Below are positions 48,413 through 61,728 of a DNA stretch of 64,000 nt, piece by piece. Origin of the DNA: Rotaria macrura (taxonomy: Eukaryota > Rotifera > Eurotatoria > Philodinida > Philodinidae). Under the pieces are notes generated by a model that was not told the origin of the DNA, ran no database searches, and saw only the letters and a program-made list of their open reading frames with translations. Made by a program: the position numbers and the translations under genes. Position 1 is the stretch's first letter. Each line of letters opens with the position of its first letter. The stretch spans positions 1-64,000 of the forward strand of contig OENT01000381.1 in the NCBI GenBank assembly GCA_900239685.1, given 5' to 3'.

Positions 48413-49690
48413 GAAATAATATATATGTATGAATTTTTGACATTGACAACATCAAGAACGAATACGATGTTGTTGTTATTGTAATCTATATTCTTTTTCT
48501 TTTTTTCAACAAATACAAGCATTTTTGTTGGCTTCTACTACACACAGTCGATGGTAGTCGATAAGATCGTTTCACATTCATTTTGTACGCATGCGAGAAA
48601 AGAGACAGAGAGAGAGAGAGAAAAAAAAACTTTTTCACCAAATCATTTTTCCTGATATAATCCAATTTTCTCTGATTGATTAAGAAATAGAAAATAAACA
48701 AACGCAGGATATCACTTACTCGAAATCATGATCAAACATACCTGGTATTAAATAGTAGAAGAAAAACAGAAGTGAACAACTTGATCAAGTACTATTTTAT
48801 TTCTTCATTGCTCATGTTGTTGTGAATGAAAATTTCACACGAATAAAAATAAATTCTCGACATGAAACGCAAGTGCATCTAAGGGAATACTTTTGCGAAG
48901 GACTATTGCTAATATCGAGCTTATCTATGCTGTTATTGTCAAGAAAACGGAACTGCTCAATATTCCTTTGAACAAACATTTGAATGTTTATCCTAATCAA
49001 TTTAACAAAAAGCCATAGGAATACAACTACGTTAAGAACGGATCAATATGGTTTCAGCATTTTAACATCCTTAATCTACTTCAGGGACTTGAGAATGCAT
49101 CTGAGGATAGATTCTGAATTATAGAGGAAAAAACAAAGTGTTCTTTTTCTTTTTTATATATCATTTAAGATAAAAGAAGGTCAAATAGATTTATATAAAT
49201 TGCAAAGATGCTCACCTTTGTTTTCGATAAAAATAATTCAATTTAATAAAAATTCTATCATTTATGTTTTAAGTTCATCCTAATTAAAAAATAAAAAAGA
49301 AGAACTTTGGCCAATAAATCATTATTCATTTAAATCTCGCCCCTATTCATAATTCTTTTATTTCATTGGTTTATATTTACCATTGGTATCTTATTCGAAC
49401 CTTCATTTACCCAGCATAGAGGAATATAAAATCAATGAAAATAACTTTTATTTCATCAATTATTTTTCTTTTTCTTTTCGATTTCCAATCATAACATTTT
49501 TTTTTGAATTCATTTCTAATCATTCACAACATTTCACCTATATTCTTTCTTTTTTTATCCAGCATATCCACAATTTATGTACACAAATAAGCAAACAAAC
49601 ATATAGAAGTGTCTGTTAAATTACAAATTTTCTCTTTACTAATTCGTTTTAATTTTCAAAATTAAAAAGAAGATAAAAAAAGGAATAACA
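48413..49690. other. Divergent intergenic region between FRMD4 and CAND1
   Basis: About 1.3 kb with the presumed promoters of both genes, which point away from each other. It has an (AG)n run at about 48605-48622 and several T-rich tracts upstream of CAND1. No TATA box at convincing spacing and no additional gene were seen. Confidence 0.55.
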
Positions 49691-52600
49691 ATGTCGGTCG
49701 CATCTACAACTCATATTGGATCTTTACTTGACAAAATGTCATCGAGTGATAAAGATTTTCGTTTCATGGCAACATCGGATCTCATGAATGACTTACAAAA
49801 AGAGTCTATTAAATTAGATGATGATAGTGAACGTCGCATTGTAAAAGGAGTTTTGAAATTATTAGAAGATACTAATGGAGAAGTACAGAACCAAGCTGTT
49901 AAATGTCTTGGCCCATTAGTATGCAAAGTAAAAGAACCACAAATTGAAATCATTTGTGATACACTATGTTCAAATTGTACAAATATGTCCAAAGATGCTG
50001 AGCAATTACGTGATATATCAAGTAGTGGTTTAAAAACTGTTATTGCATCATTGGCAACAACAAATTCGGGAGCTACAAATAATATATCGAAAAAAATTAT
50101 GCAACGTCTATTATCAGCTATTCAACAAGGTACAACAACAGCTAGTAGCGCAAATACTAAGAAAACAAATAATGCATTAGATTTAGCCAATGGTGGACAA
50201 AGTCAATTGGAAATTTTAGATATTATAAGTGATATGTTGTCAAGATTTGGTGCGAATCTCTCATCATTTCATTCACAATTGAAACAAATTTTATTGAGTC
50301 ATTTAAATTCAAATCGATCAGCTGTCAGAAAACGTGTCACAACTTCTCTTAGGTATATTGAAAATTTCGTATGAATTTTTCTATTTTTCAATAACTAGAA
50401 TCAATTTATAATGCAATTTCGCAATTGAAAGGAATATCCTACTGTGTGAGTCGCTTAAGGTTATTTTTTGAAGGCCTGTACATTTTGCAACGAATTTACT
50501 CAATAGGTCATATGAGAAAAGAATTTGAGGACGATATCGACAAAAAAAAAACATGCACAAAATAAAGAATTTTACCATCAAGAGAATAAACTAGTGTCGT
50601 TCGGTATCGAAGTCTCTAAGTTCGAGGATGAAATCGCAAAGTATTGATGTTGATCAAAAGATTTTTGCTACAAGAAAACTAAGCAATTTTACGGATACCT
50701 GTAGAAATATCTTAGTGAAAATGATGAGATTCAATGTACAATACAATAATAAGTAGAAAAAAGTTTTGAACTCACGACTATTCCTTTGAAAAATTTTAGC
50801 GGAAATACAAGACAACTAATCTATTGTTAAAGACATTATGAGAATTCATTTTTTGTGCTATTCAATTGAGAAAATATCTCAGTTAATGCAAAACTTCAAC
50901 ATGATAGTGATATCCATAACTTCACTTAGATTGTTGCTTATCTTAAAATAAGCATGAAAGAAAATCACTACGAAATATTATGTATTACTTAATTGTTGAA
51001 GGTCGAATAAAAATATCTTAAATCTACTACCATTGAATATCGTTATTTCTATGCGTACCTAGCCATATTGAAACTAAATGAATGATAATGATAGTATTTT
51101 GAGTTTTGTTATAGTTGAATAGTTAATCTACCTTGATACGTATACAATTGATTTAAATCATTGCTTTTAATGAGCTGCTTTCTGTCCTCGAATAGTCGTT
51201 GTCGATTCTAGGTTTCGTATACAGTTGAAAGTGAATTATTTACGTTGAAAACTATTCTTCTTTCTGAATAGTTATCAATATGCACGTGTTCATGAAAGTT
51301 TCATCGACAGAACAACAAAAAGAACTAAATAAATTATACAATTTTTTGTTCAGAAGAAAACATTCTTTAGTTCTTATTGAATCTATTTCTATTCGTAGTT
51401 ATCTTCTCGAAACATGTGATATTCAATTATTCAATGAGATTCTTACTTATTTGCTCAATGAACTTCAGTGTAAACCTTCATCTGCTTCTTTGAATAAAAA
51501 GACTGTATCAGCTGAAGTAAATGCAACTAGTAAGAAACAAGCTATGTGTTGAATTTTACACACATCTCATCTTTCTATTTATTATTCTAGTTAAAACTTA
51601 TGTTCAAGCATTAACATCAATATGCCGTTTAGCATCGCAACGTTTAAGTGAACATATGCATGAAATTGTTCGAATAACACTTTCATTTATTGAAAATACT
51701 CCATCGAGCAATACTAATGATGATCAACAATATGACGATGAACTAATCGAATATTGTTTACAAGCACTTGAAACCTATTTGAAACGTTGTCCAAAAGAAA
51801 CGAATGAATTCGTACCGAAAATCGTTAACATTTGTATTGTATATTTAAAGTATGATCCAAATTTTAATTATGATGGTAAATAGAAAATACTTTATCTAAC
51901 ATGATGAACATGCTTGATTATGTTTTCTAGACGATGATAATACAATGAATGACGAGCAAAGTGAGGATGACGACGGAGATGATGATAAGGGTAAGGAATT
52001 TTTTACTAGATATGCTGATTAGATTAATCAGGAGTACGAGAAGATCTACGAAAGAAAACTCTCACATATAAATTACAGAATCCATTGACTTTTATATCAA
52101 CGTTATAAGACGATGGATACAGCTCAGTTTAAAGTTATTCCGATTCCTAGTGCACTGATGATTGATTGTGAATATTTAAATCAAGAGTATCAAGTACATC
52201 AAAACTATGTCTCTTGCAAGAATTAGAATTCAAGAAAGATAAATGTATTGAGGTTTTTTTTTATCTCATGTGTTTCTAGGTGATATTGTACGTTGTCAGT
52301 TTTTGTTTTGAATGTATCTGTGCCAGAGATATAAACGGTGTGAATTTTTTGTACCCTATCCGACTCCGTTGACATCTCACGATTTGGAGTAACCAATATG
52401 TTTTCTTTATCATCAGTTTTAGCAACCATGGTTTGAACAGATTAACAATACCTTAGTCATCTTATTACGTACCGGATACCTTAAAATAAAAAAAACTTGT
52501 AGTCCTCTTGCATACATTTATTTTTGTCGAAAGAATTCCAAGTAAATCACAACATTCTGTAGATATCAAAGGAAAATCGTTCGTTTTCCTTGAAACCAAT

Positions 52601-55600
52601 GAGCATAAGTCAATGTTAAATGATCTCTTATACAATATGATACGGATGGTTTCCTCAAAGATAATGCCAGAAATTCGAAATAAATGTAACAGGAAATTTC
52701 TAGTAACATCAAAGCCTTCACATTGGATAGAATTTTGAGCAGTTAATAATCTATGATAAAGTTTTCCAGAGTTCTAGAATTTCTACATATTTTTGTGAAC
52801 AATTCAGTGATGAATTATTTCGAGGACATTCCTTAGTGTGAATTTCGGAAACTTGTCCTTGACAACAGTTACAAGTCTTTATCTCTGAGTACATTGAAAA
52901 TTTTCTTAAATTCATGAAAAATTAATCATTGACACTTGTATGTATTTCTCTACTAAGAAAAACTAATAGGTTAATAGTCTCTTTAAACATACTTTCATTC
53001 AGTAGATATTAAATATACAACGTCTGCAATCTATAGTATTATAAAACTAATACAAGCCGTAAATAAAAAGTCAACATCCATCCATTGAACACAATAGACG
53101 TATGATTCTGTCAGCATTGAGTACAGCAATAAAAAATCAATGATACATTTTCTTTTTTAATGTCTTTGAGAGTATTTGTCTTTCATCTACGAAGTCTGAC
53201 AATTAGCTGTAGAAGTTCAATGATTGCAGATTAGAAAAATCAAATATTCAAATGAACATTTACTATTATTTACTTTAGATCAAGATTCATATTCAGACGA
53301 TGATGATCTTTCATGGAAAGTTCGCCATTCGGCAGCTAAATGTATTGAAGCTGTTGTTGTAACACAACATGATATATTACAAACAAATTACTATCGTAAA
53401 ATTGTATCGGTTTTAATTGAACGTTTTCTTGAACGTGAAAACACTGTTAAAGCAGATATATTTCATTGTTTCATAACAATTCTACAACAAACTAAAACAA
53501 CCTATTTACATCATCAACAACAACATCATCATAGTACGATCTATTCATCATTACAAGATGATGAAGATAGTATGGATACAGATAACATAACATCGAAAAA
53601 TTCCTATGTTTCACCATTAGCTGAATATGTACCGTTGATTGTTCGTTCATTAGCTAAAATTATGAAAGACAAAGATACAAGAAATCGTGAAGGTAGTTTA
53701 GTTGTATTGACGAATCTTGTTCAAGTTCAACATAATATTCTTATCGATCATATTGATGTTATATTACCAAATACACTCTATTCATTATCAATATCAGATA
53801 AAACGAAAAAAACTCAAGGATCAACAACTGAAGGAAGATCAACACAGACAATATCGAAATCGTTGCATTCAAATTTAAAAATAACTGCTCTAGCATTTAT
53901 CTATGCATTGTTACAAACACATAATGATTCAACACGATTTCATAAGCATATTAAATCGATGTTGCCATTAATTATTTCACATGCAAATGATTCGTTTTAT
54001 AAAATAGCTAGCGAAGCATTACTTGTTCTACAAGAATCTGTTAAAATAATTCGTCCGAAATCAACACTTACAATACAAAGTGAATTTAAACCATTTGTTG
54101 AACAAATCTATGAATGTACACAAAAACGATTGAAACAAAAGGACTTCGATCAAGAAGTTAAAGAGCGAGCTATTACATGTTTTGCTTATGTTATTGTCTA
54201 TCTTGGTAAGAAATGAATATTTACGACCATTTACTGATGATTTCTTATGAAAGAATAAAAACCTACACTGGTATACTCATCTATACAGTAACAGTATGAT
54301 GTCAAAGATTCACGAAAGACATCGGAGCAGTGTTTATGAGTAAATGGATATAGAATATCTATTTGTCAGACAACTTTTTCAGAGGCATCTGTAGATAGGC
54401 TGTGATACAAGAAAAAATTCGACGTGGATTTCTATAGAAGTTTTCATTCGTCAAAGTCTTAACTGCAACTCGGCGACTAATTAGTCAACAACCTATGTAT
54501 ATATGTACTTATATATATATATATATATAATTACTGCAGTCAAGATATTCTATAAATGGAGCTATCAAAGACTGCAAAATAGTTGAACTCGACTCTACAA
54601 GTATCGTGTTCATTTTTTAATTCGTTCAAAGCCGGATGTCTTTGTACTTTCAACATAGGTTCACACCATAGAGAACTGGAGATTTTTATAGACAGAAAAG
54701 TGGTTCTTTTCCATTGAAACTCGACTTTAGTAAACATAGAATCATAGTATATTAGATTATGGTCGTTGTAATAATATTACAGCTAATTTTAACGTATTCG
54801 GATACTAATATATTATTGAAGTGTTTAGTTAGCTGTTGAATGTTATTCCAGAAAAACTAACTTCTAATCATGATTCTTCATCAATTCGAATTCGTTGAAT
54901 CCAGACACAGAAGTGTCTTCGAACGATTATGATCTTGCTATAGGCAATCTAAATGTTACACTTCGATTGTGAAGAGAATGAAAAACCCACGAAGATTTCA
55001 CATGGGCAACTGTCATGTAAGACTCCAAATTGAAAATATTATTCTTTCAATAAGAGATGATACTTTTTTTTTGTTTCAATCAACTCAGCGTAGACATAAA
55101 CGAGGTCAATCGTATCCTAGGATATAATTGGAATTCTTCTTGAAAATAAAAACTTACACCGAAATGATCTATTTTTAATATCTCTAGGTGATCTTCTATC
55201 AGCTGATCAATTGCAATCATGTTGGCCAATTTTAATTGAACTTTTACGTAATGAAATAACACGTTTGCCAACTGTACGCGCACTAACAAATATCGTTGAA
55301 TCATCACTTCATCTTGATTTACAAACCATACTAATCGAAACTGTTCCTATATTGGCATCGTATCTTAGACAAAATCATCGTACACTGAAAATGAATACAC
55401 TATCATGTTTACGTTCGATGATAAAACTTTATTCGAAACATTTCAATAAGTCAATGCTTAAAACAATACTTGTTGAATTACCATCATTAATTAATGAAAA
55501 CGATTTATTATTAGCACAATATGCACTTAAATTAACAACATCAATTTGTAAAATAAATACGAATCAAACCAATATCGATAAAGAACAACTACATCCAATA

Positions 55601-58600
55601 TTAAATAAAGTATTGGAATTAATCCAATCACCATTACTACAAGGGACAGCATTAGATGCTGTTATTGAATTTCTCTGCTCACTTGTATCACAATCATTAT
55701 CATATGAAGAATTAGTTAAATTATTAATTAAACCAATTTATTCACAAAAATCAATCACTGTTTCAACTCCAGGAACAATATCAATGACTGACCATCATCA
55801 ACAACAACAGCAACAACAACAATTAGTTGTTCACAGACAAGCATTTTATTCAATTGCAAAATCGTTTGCTTCATTAACAGTTGCAAATTTGACAGAAAGT
55901 CATTATTTTATTAAGAAATTTCAAGATGATTTAAATGATTCAAAATGTAGTGATTCAATTAAAATTCTTGCATTACTTTGTCTTGGAGAAACTGGTAAGA
56001 ATTCGTTATAGTTTGTTTTTTCTCGAAATTAAAACTATGTTCAATACGAAAGAAAGAAGTTTTGTGTTAGATCTACTGAAATATAATTACTACATATATC
56101 TTTCATCTTCGTCATCATTAGTTAGAAATGTTTTTTGTTCCGAAAAAAGAAATGATTTCTCTTCTTATCCGATGATTACACTTGAATGCATTATTGAGCA
56201 AAAAGAAGATAAAGTAATCAAAATCTAAAATGTGATAAGGACTTCATTTTTTTTCAGGCTAGCACATGCTCTATGTTAGAAAATTACTCTTGTTAAAGAT
56301 AGTTTGAGCACTTGTCATAACTGTTTAGTAGTATGATTCTGTTAGAATACTTGAAATAAAGTTGTCTCCATAAAAGAATAAAAATACTTTTTATTGATGC
56401 TACTCCAATTGAGTAGTTTGATGCACATGTACGAATACAACACAGATTGTATCTTTCTAACGTGAAGTGATAGTCGAGTAGAAAGATTGATAGCGAACGA
56501 TTATAATTCATTTTCTTACTAAATATTTATGCAATGTAATACCGTACATTTATTGAACTTGAAAACAAAATTTTCTGATATTCAACATAGATTATATTCC
56601 ATAAGTGTTCATGACTCATCGATACCTATTTCTTCGATGTTGTTCTTGTTCTTACTGAGAAGTTTATTTAAAAATGATAGTCACCAAAAAATCGAGTATC
56701 AGTAAAATAAGAACTAGATGATGTAATATTCTAATTATCGTCATGTAAACGATTGAAATACAATTCGTTGGCCTTCTGTATTTCATCAATAACACGCGTT
56801 TTATTTTTTTATTTAGGCAAATATACTGATTTAGCTCAATCATCATCAAATCTTCAACACATTTTACTCGAAATATTTTCTTCACCATCCGACGATTTAC
56901 GTACGGCTGCTTCATACACACTTGGCTATATTGGTATTCGAAATTTGAATTCTCACATTCCATTTCTATTAAATGAAATTGCACGCAGTCAAACAAAACG
57001 TCAATATCTTTTGTTACATTCATTACGTGAAATTATAGCGTATCAAAGTCATGAAAATTTGCCACAGCTAGATGAACATATTGATGCAATATGGCGTACA
57101 TTATTTGCACATTGTGAATGTCCAGAAGAAGGCACAAGAAATGTTGTTGCTGAATGTTTAGGAAAATTAACATTATTAAAGCCTGAAAAATTATTACCAG
57201 TTTTACGTGAAACACTTATTACTCATTCGGAACAACAGCAATCATCATCACCATATGTACGTTCAACGATAATAACGGCAATTAAATTTACTATTGTTGA
57301 TCAACCACAACATATTGATACAATATTAAAAGGTTATATTAAAGATTTTCTCAATGGTCTTGAAGATAAAGATATCGATGTTCGACGTGTTGCACTTGTT
57401 ATGTTTAATTCTGGTATGGAGAATTTCGATGATTACTATTTTCTTCTTGTTGAAAAATTATTTATAACTATCTATGTTTCTATTAGCTGCTCACAACAAA
57501 CCAATTTTAATTCGTGATTTACTCAAAGATCTTTTACCTAAGCTTTATAATGAAACTCGTGTACGTCCAGAACTTATTCGAGAAGTTGAAATGGGTCCAT
57601 TCAAACATACTGTCGACGGTAAAATTACTATTGAAGAAAACAATTTAATTATTTATTTTCTCTATTTTAATAGATGGTCTCGATCTTCGTAAAGCAGCCT
57701 ACGAATGCATGTACACACTATTAGACAGTACGTATAAGATAAAAAGCATCATGAAAACTATATAGATGGCTTTCTGAGATTTACATGCACATATAACATA
57801 GCCATGAGTAGCATTCGAACACTTTGATGTTTCTTTCACCAAGTCTTATTCTTCAAAACACACATTCGTATGAAATTGCCACCATCAATCCTAAAAACAA
57901 TAATCTAGTAGAGGAAATTCCAAGTTTTCAACGAATTTATTGTCAATTCTGACCGGATCGTGGAGAAAATAAGAAAATCTACCGAGAAACTTATTTTCAA
58001 TTGTCTTTTCTTTTTTAAATGAGTCAAAATTTACATTTCAAGGACTTTTCGCATGAGAAAAAAATTGTCATACATGCCTAAATTCTTCAATAAGTGAAAA
58101 GGGTGAGTGGAGAAAAGAACTTGAATTAATAATGAGCTTAGATTTATCAATATAACATGTATGTGCGCATATAAACTTGTTGCGAAAAGATGTGAGAGGT
58201 GATAAAAAGAACCTATACGAGATAGTAAGATTAGACATGTCATTGGTGTGTTGAATTAAATATACATGTTGTTAGACATCATCATTGCCATTGATAATGA
58301 TTTTACTTTTGGAAAATAATGTTTAGATCACAAAAGATCTTCGATGAATAGAACTATCAATAGATGAAATAATGATTTATGAAATTTTTCGAATAAAACA
58401 ACATGATTACGAATCGTATCTGTCTTGATTTAAATATCTTCTCGAAATTTTCATGTATAAAAATAATTGAATATAATCTCACTAACAAGTTTCAAAGAAA
58501 CACAAAAACGAATGTCGTATAAAAATTTATTTTTCATATCTAATTATTCGAATGAAATACTTTTCATTCAACGACAAATACAAAGTCATATATTATACAG

Positions 58601-59211
58601 TTAAATAGAAGAGTAAGCTTGTGTCACATTACATTCTAATTCATGGTTAAACTCAATACTATGGAGATACGATTAAGTCTTATCGAGACTTACTGATATC
58701 CAAACTATGTTGCATTTTATGTTCTATTGAATTGAATAAAAGTTTCTTTGAATAATTTTTTTGTTTAGCATGTCTCGATAAACTTGATATGTTCGATTAT
58801 TTAACATACGTTGAAGATGGTCTTAAACAAGATCATTACGATATACGTATGTTAACATTTCTCATGGTTGTACGTTTATCAATACTTTGTCCAACAATTG
58901 TTTTACAACGACTTGATCGTCTTGTTTTACCATTGAAAACAATATTAAATTCAAAAGTAAAAGCTAATAGTATAAAACAAGAATTTGAAAAACATGATGA
59001 ATTACGTCGTGCGGCTATTAAAGTCTTTCTTGCATTGCAACAAATAAAAGATGCGAATAAAGTTGCATGTATTAATGATTTTGAAGCAACTGTAAAAAGT
59101 TCAAAAGAATTTCTCGATTTATATAATACTGTCATGCATGAACAACAACAATCATCATCTGGATTTAGTTTTAACATGAATAACAATGCTGAAGCAATGG
59201 ATATGAGTTAG
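49691..59211 (+). CDS. CAND1: Cullin-associated NEDD8-dissociated protein 1
   Basis: Ten exons: 49691-50352, 51399-51529, 51591-51875, 51931-51990, 53279-54205, 55188-55994, 56817-57413, 57487-57618, 57674-57727, 58769-59211; 4098 nt, 1365 aa, longer than the vertebrate protein of about 1230 aa. HEAT repeats run through the whole protein. Clear landmarks are the N-terminal [20 protein letters not shown], an acidic loop around residues 358-390 (many Asp/Glu) followed by [12 protein letters not shown], and the very conserved [19 protein letters not shown]. Also clear are [20 protein letters not shown] and the C-terminal [23 protein letters not shown]1 wraps around unneddylated cullin-RBX1 and exchanges substrate receptors of cullin-RING ligases. 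Extra length comes from poly-Gln or Ser/Thr inserts (for example around 53510 and 55795). A poly(A) signal is at 59259-59264. Confidence 0.96.
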
Positions 59212-59785
59212 AGGAACAAAAAACAAAAACAATATATATTATATAAATCCCGGTGTTGAATAAACAGACTTGTCTTCCTTTGCTTCTTCATTCACTTTAA
59301 TTTTTACTTTTTACTTTGCTCTTACGTCGCGTTGGTTTTTCTTTTCTTCTTTGTCTTCTTATTCTTCGTCTTTTTGTCTCTTTTTCTCGACATCATCGAA
59401 AAACAACAAATAAAATTATACTGTGTTGTGTGAGTGTGAAGTTTAACATCCATCTTTTATTGAATGATCAACAGATCAGAAGGAGATTAAGCATTCGATA
59501 TTCAATTCTTTTCTATTTAATATATGATGCAATCGTTATTCTTAAGACAGAAAAAAAGCAGAGGAGCTTAACGTAAAATAAAGACGTATTCTTTTATTTT
59601 ACATCAGTATAATGTCGAGAACGATAACGAATCATAACATGTATTCGTTCGTGCTTTTTTCTCCTCCACATTCAACCATCAATTACTGATGCATGACGAC
59701 GATGCAAAGAAGGACACACATGTGCATTCATATATAGCTTCCTTCTTCCGGTCATAAGTTATCTTTTTTCTACATTTTTCAAACG
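59212..59785. other. Intergenic between CAND1 and the RING gene
   Basis: The stretch carries the CAND1 3' UTR and the presumed promoter of the next gene, in the same orientation. It includes a T/C-rich tract at about 59330-59390. No gene. Confidence 0.6.
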
Positions 59786-61728
59786 ATGGGCAAAACACTT
59801 TCAAAATTTACTCAGACACTTGGTTTTGGTGCTGATAAAAGTAGTACATCCACAATTAATACTGATATACCGCGAACACCCAACCCTCCACAATGGGATA
59901 CAACTATTGATCAACTTTTTGGTGATGCGCCTCCTGATGATAATGTTATCGGTGGAGCAGAAGTGACTGATGTTCCCATGCTTAGAAGAAAGAAACGACC
60001 ACCACCGCCTCCTCCTTCTATGATTCATCGTGGTCGACGACATTCATCATCATCATCCACAAAACACCGTAACCGTGGGGCAGTACGTGCAGTGAGAACA
60101 TCCGTTATACAAGACTTGCCAAAACGGTGTGCTACAAACCGTGGTAGAGCACATGCAACCAATGCACCGTTTGGTGTCAATCGACGACCAATAGTTGTAC
60201 CAGCGCCTTTTACTGAACGTGAAACGCCAGCTCGTATTGTTATGTCGAATAATTTTAAACGACGACCATCAAGTCGTCGAAGAAGGTAGTTGAATTTAGA
60301 TATCTACCCGTTTATACACGTAGTTAGATTGTTTCAAATTTAGTTGCATTATATAATATGACATTGATAGAACTAGAGGTTAACGAAAGAAATCCTTGAC
60401 ATTAGATAGAATTAAAAGATTAATTTTGGATTAATATAGAGATAACCTTGTTGTTCTTTAAAAACGAAAAGAAGAAAAATATTAAAATTAATAGTTACAA
60501 CATTAGCTATTTGTTTTTCTTAAGACCATCATCGCAACGCACGTTACGTTTACAAGAATTACTACAATGTCCGGTTTGTTTAACACCATACACTGAACCT
60601 CGTCTTCTTCCTTGTGGTCATACATATTGTGATGAATGTCTTAATCGTTTATTACAAAATAATAACGATGTCGTTACGTAAGATATCTAAATAAAATCGT
60701 TTAAAATAGAAAACACATAGGTAAATACACAAACTAATGATTCTTGTGTTTTTCTTTCGATTCAAGGTGTCCCGAATGTCGAAAACAACATTTAGTTCCA
60801 GAGGATGGCGTTTTTCCACCTAATTTTGTTGTTCGCAATCTTCTTGATGAACAAGGTATTCCAAGTGGATCAAGATTAATGACATCAGGCAATATTTCGT
60901 TGAATCAAGGTACAACAGCTAAATGTACATCATGCGAAACACTCTCTCCTTTACGACTATGCCGCCATTGTAATTTCATGGTATGCGATCGATGTTTAAG
61001 AGCACATCGACACGGTATGAATTGAAATGACTATATGTTTTATTATGTAGAGGAAAAAAAAGAAACCTAAAAAATTTTTGTTCATTATCTAGATTCAAAT
61101 AATCACGAACAATTTATGAAACGATCAAAACTACTCAGGTATACTATTTGATACATTGTGCTATTCTCAGAGAATTGTCTTATTAATTTTTTCTATCGTT
61201 ATTTTCAGTGGTAAATTAATCCAATTTTATGTAGCCGTACGTAAAATAACTTCAACAAATTCTCAAGTAAAACGTTTAACTATTGAAATGCCTATTGGTA
61301 ATTATATTCGAGATACATGTGAAACACTCATACGACGTATAATTGAACGTGAACAATTACAACTAACATCGAATCAACTCGTATTAGAATTCGGTGATAA
61401 ACGTTTAAGACATCAACGAACATTGGCTTCCTATGGTGTGCAAAATGGTGATCTTCTTTTTCTTTTTAATCCAGATCAACGACTTAGTTTTCTTGCGTAT
61501 GAAGATGAAGAAAATCAACCTGGATCATTATCATCATCATCATCATCGACAACAACAGCAGTACCAAATAGCGAAAAATCTCGTTTAAGATTAGATAGTC
61601 ACAATAGTAGTGCAAGTGATATTACAACAACAACATCAAATGAAATGATTTACAATCGTACACGTGCTCCACTCAGTACAATATCCGATCACGATGCTAA
61701 TTCTTCATCAGTATATAGTGATAGTTAA
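59786..61728 (+). CDS. RING finger protein with B-box-like zinc motif and ubiquitin-like domain
   Basis: Five exons: 59786-60285, 60525-60677, 60767-61014, 61093-61138, 61209-61728; 1467 nt, 488 aa, phases consistent. Residues 1-166 are a disordered basic region with a Pro run (RPPPPPPS). The N-terminus, MGKTLSK, could be myristoylated. A C3HC4 RING follows: C182, C185, C197, H199, C202, C205, C219, C222. Next is a B-box-like Cys/His cluster (C271, C274, C283, C286, C291, C294, H298). After a short linker comes a ubiquitin-like stretch (about 325-390) with the shape RLTIEMPIGNYIRD, then LVLEFGDKRLRHQRTLASYG and GDLLFLF. The tail is Ser/Thr-rich. RING and B-box suggest a TRIM-like ubiquitin E3 ligase, but the usual coiled coil is missing. 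Exon 1 could instead be a separate short gene; the 239-bp first intron is the weakest junction. Confidence 0.82.
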
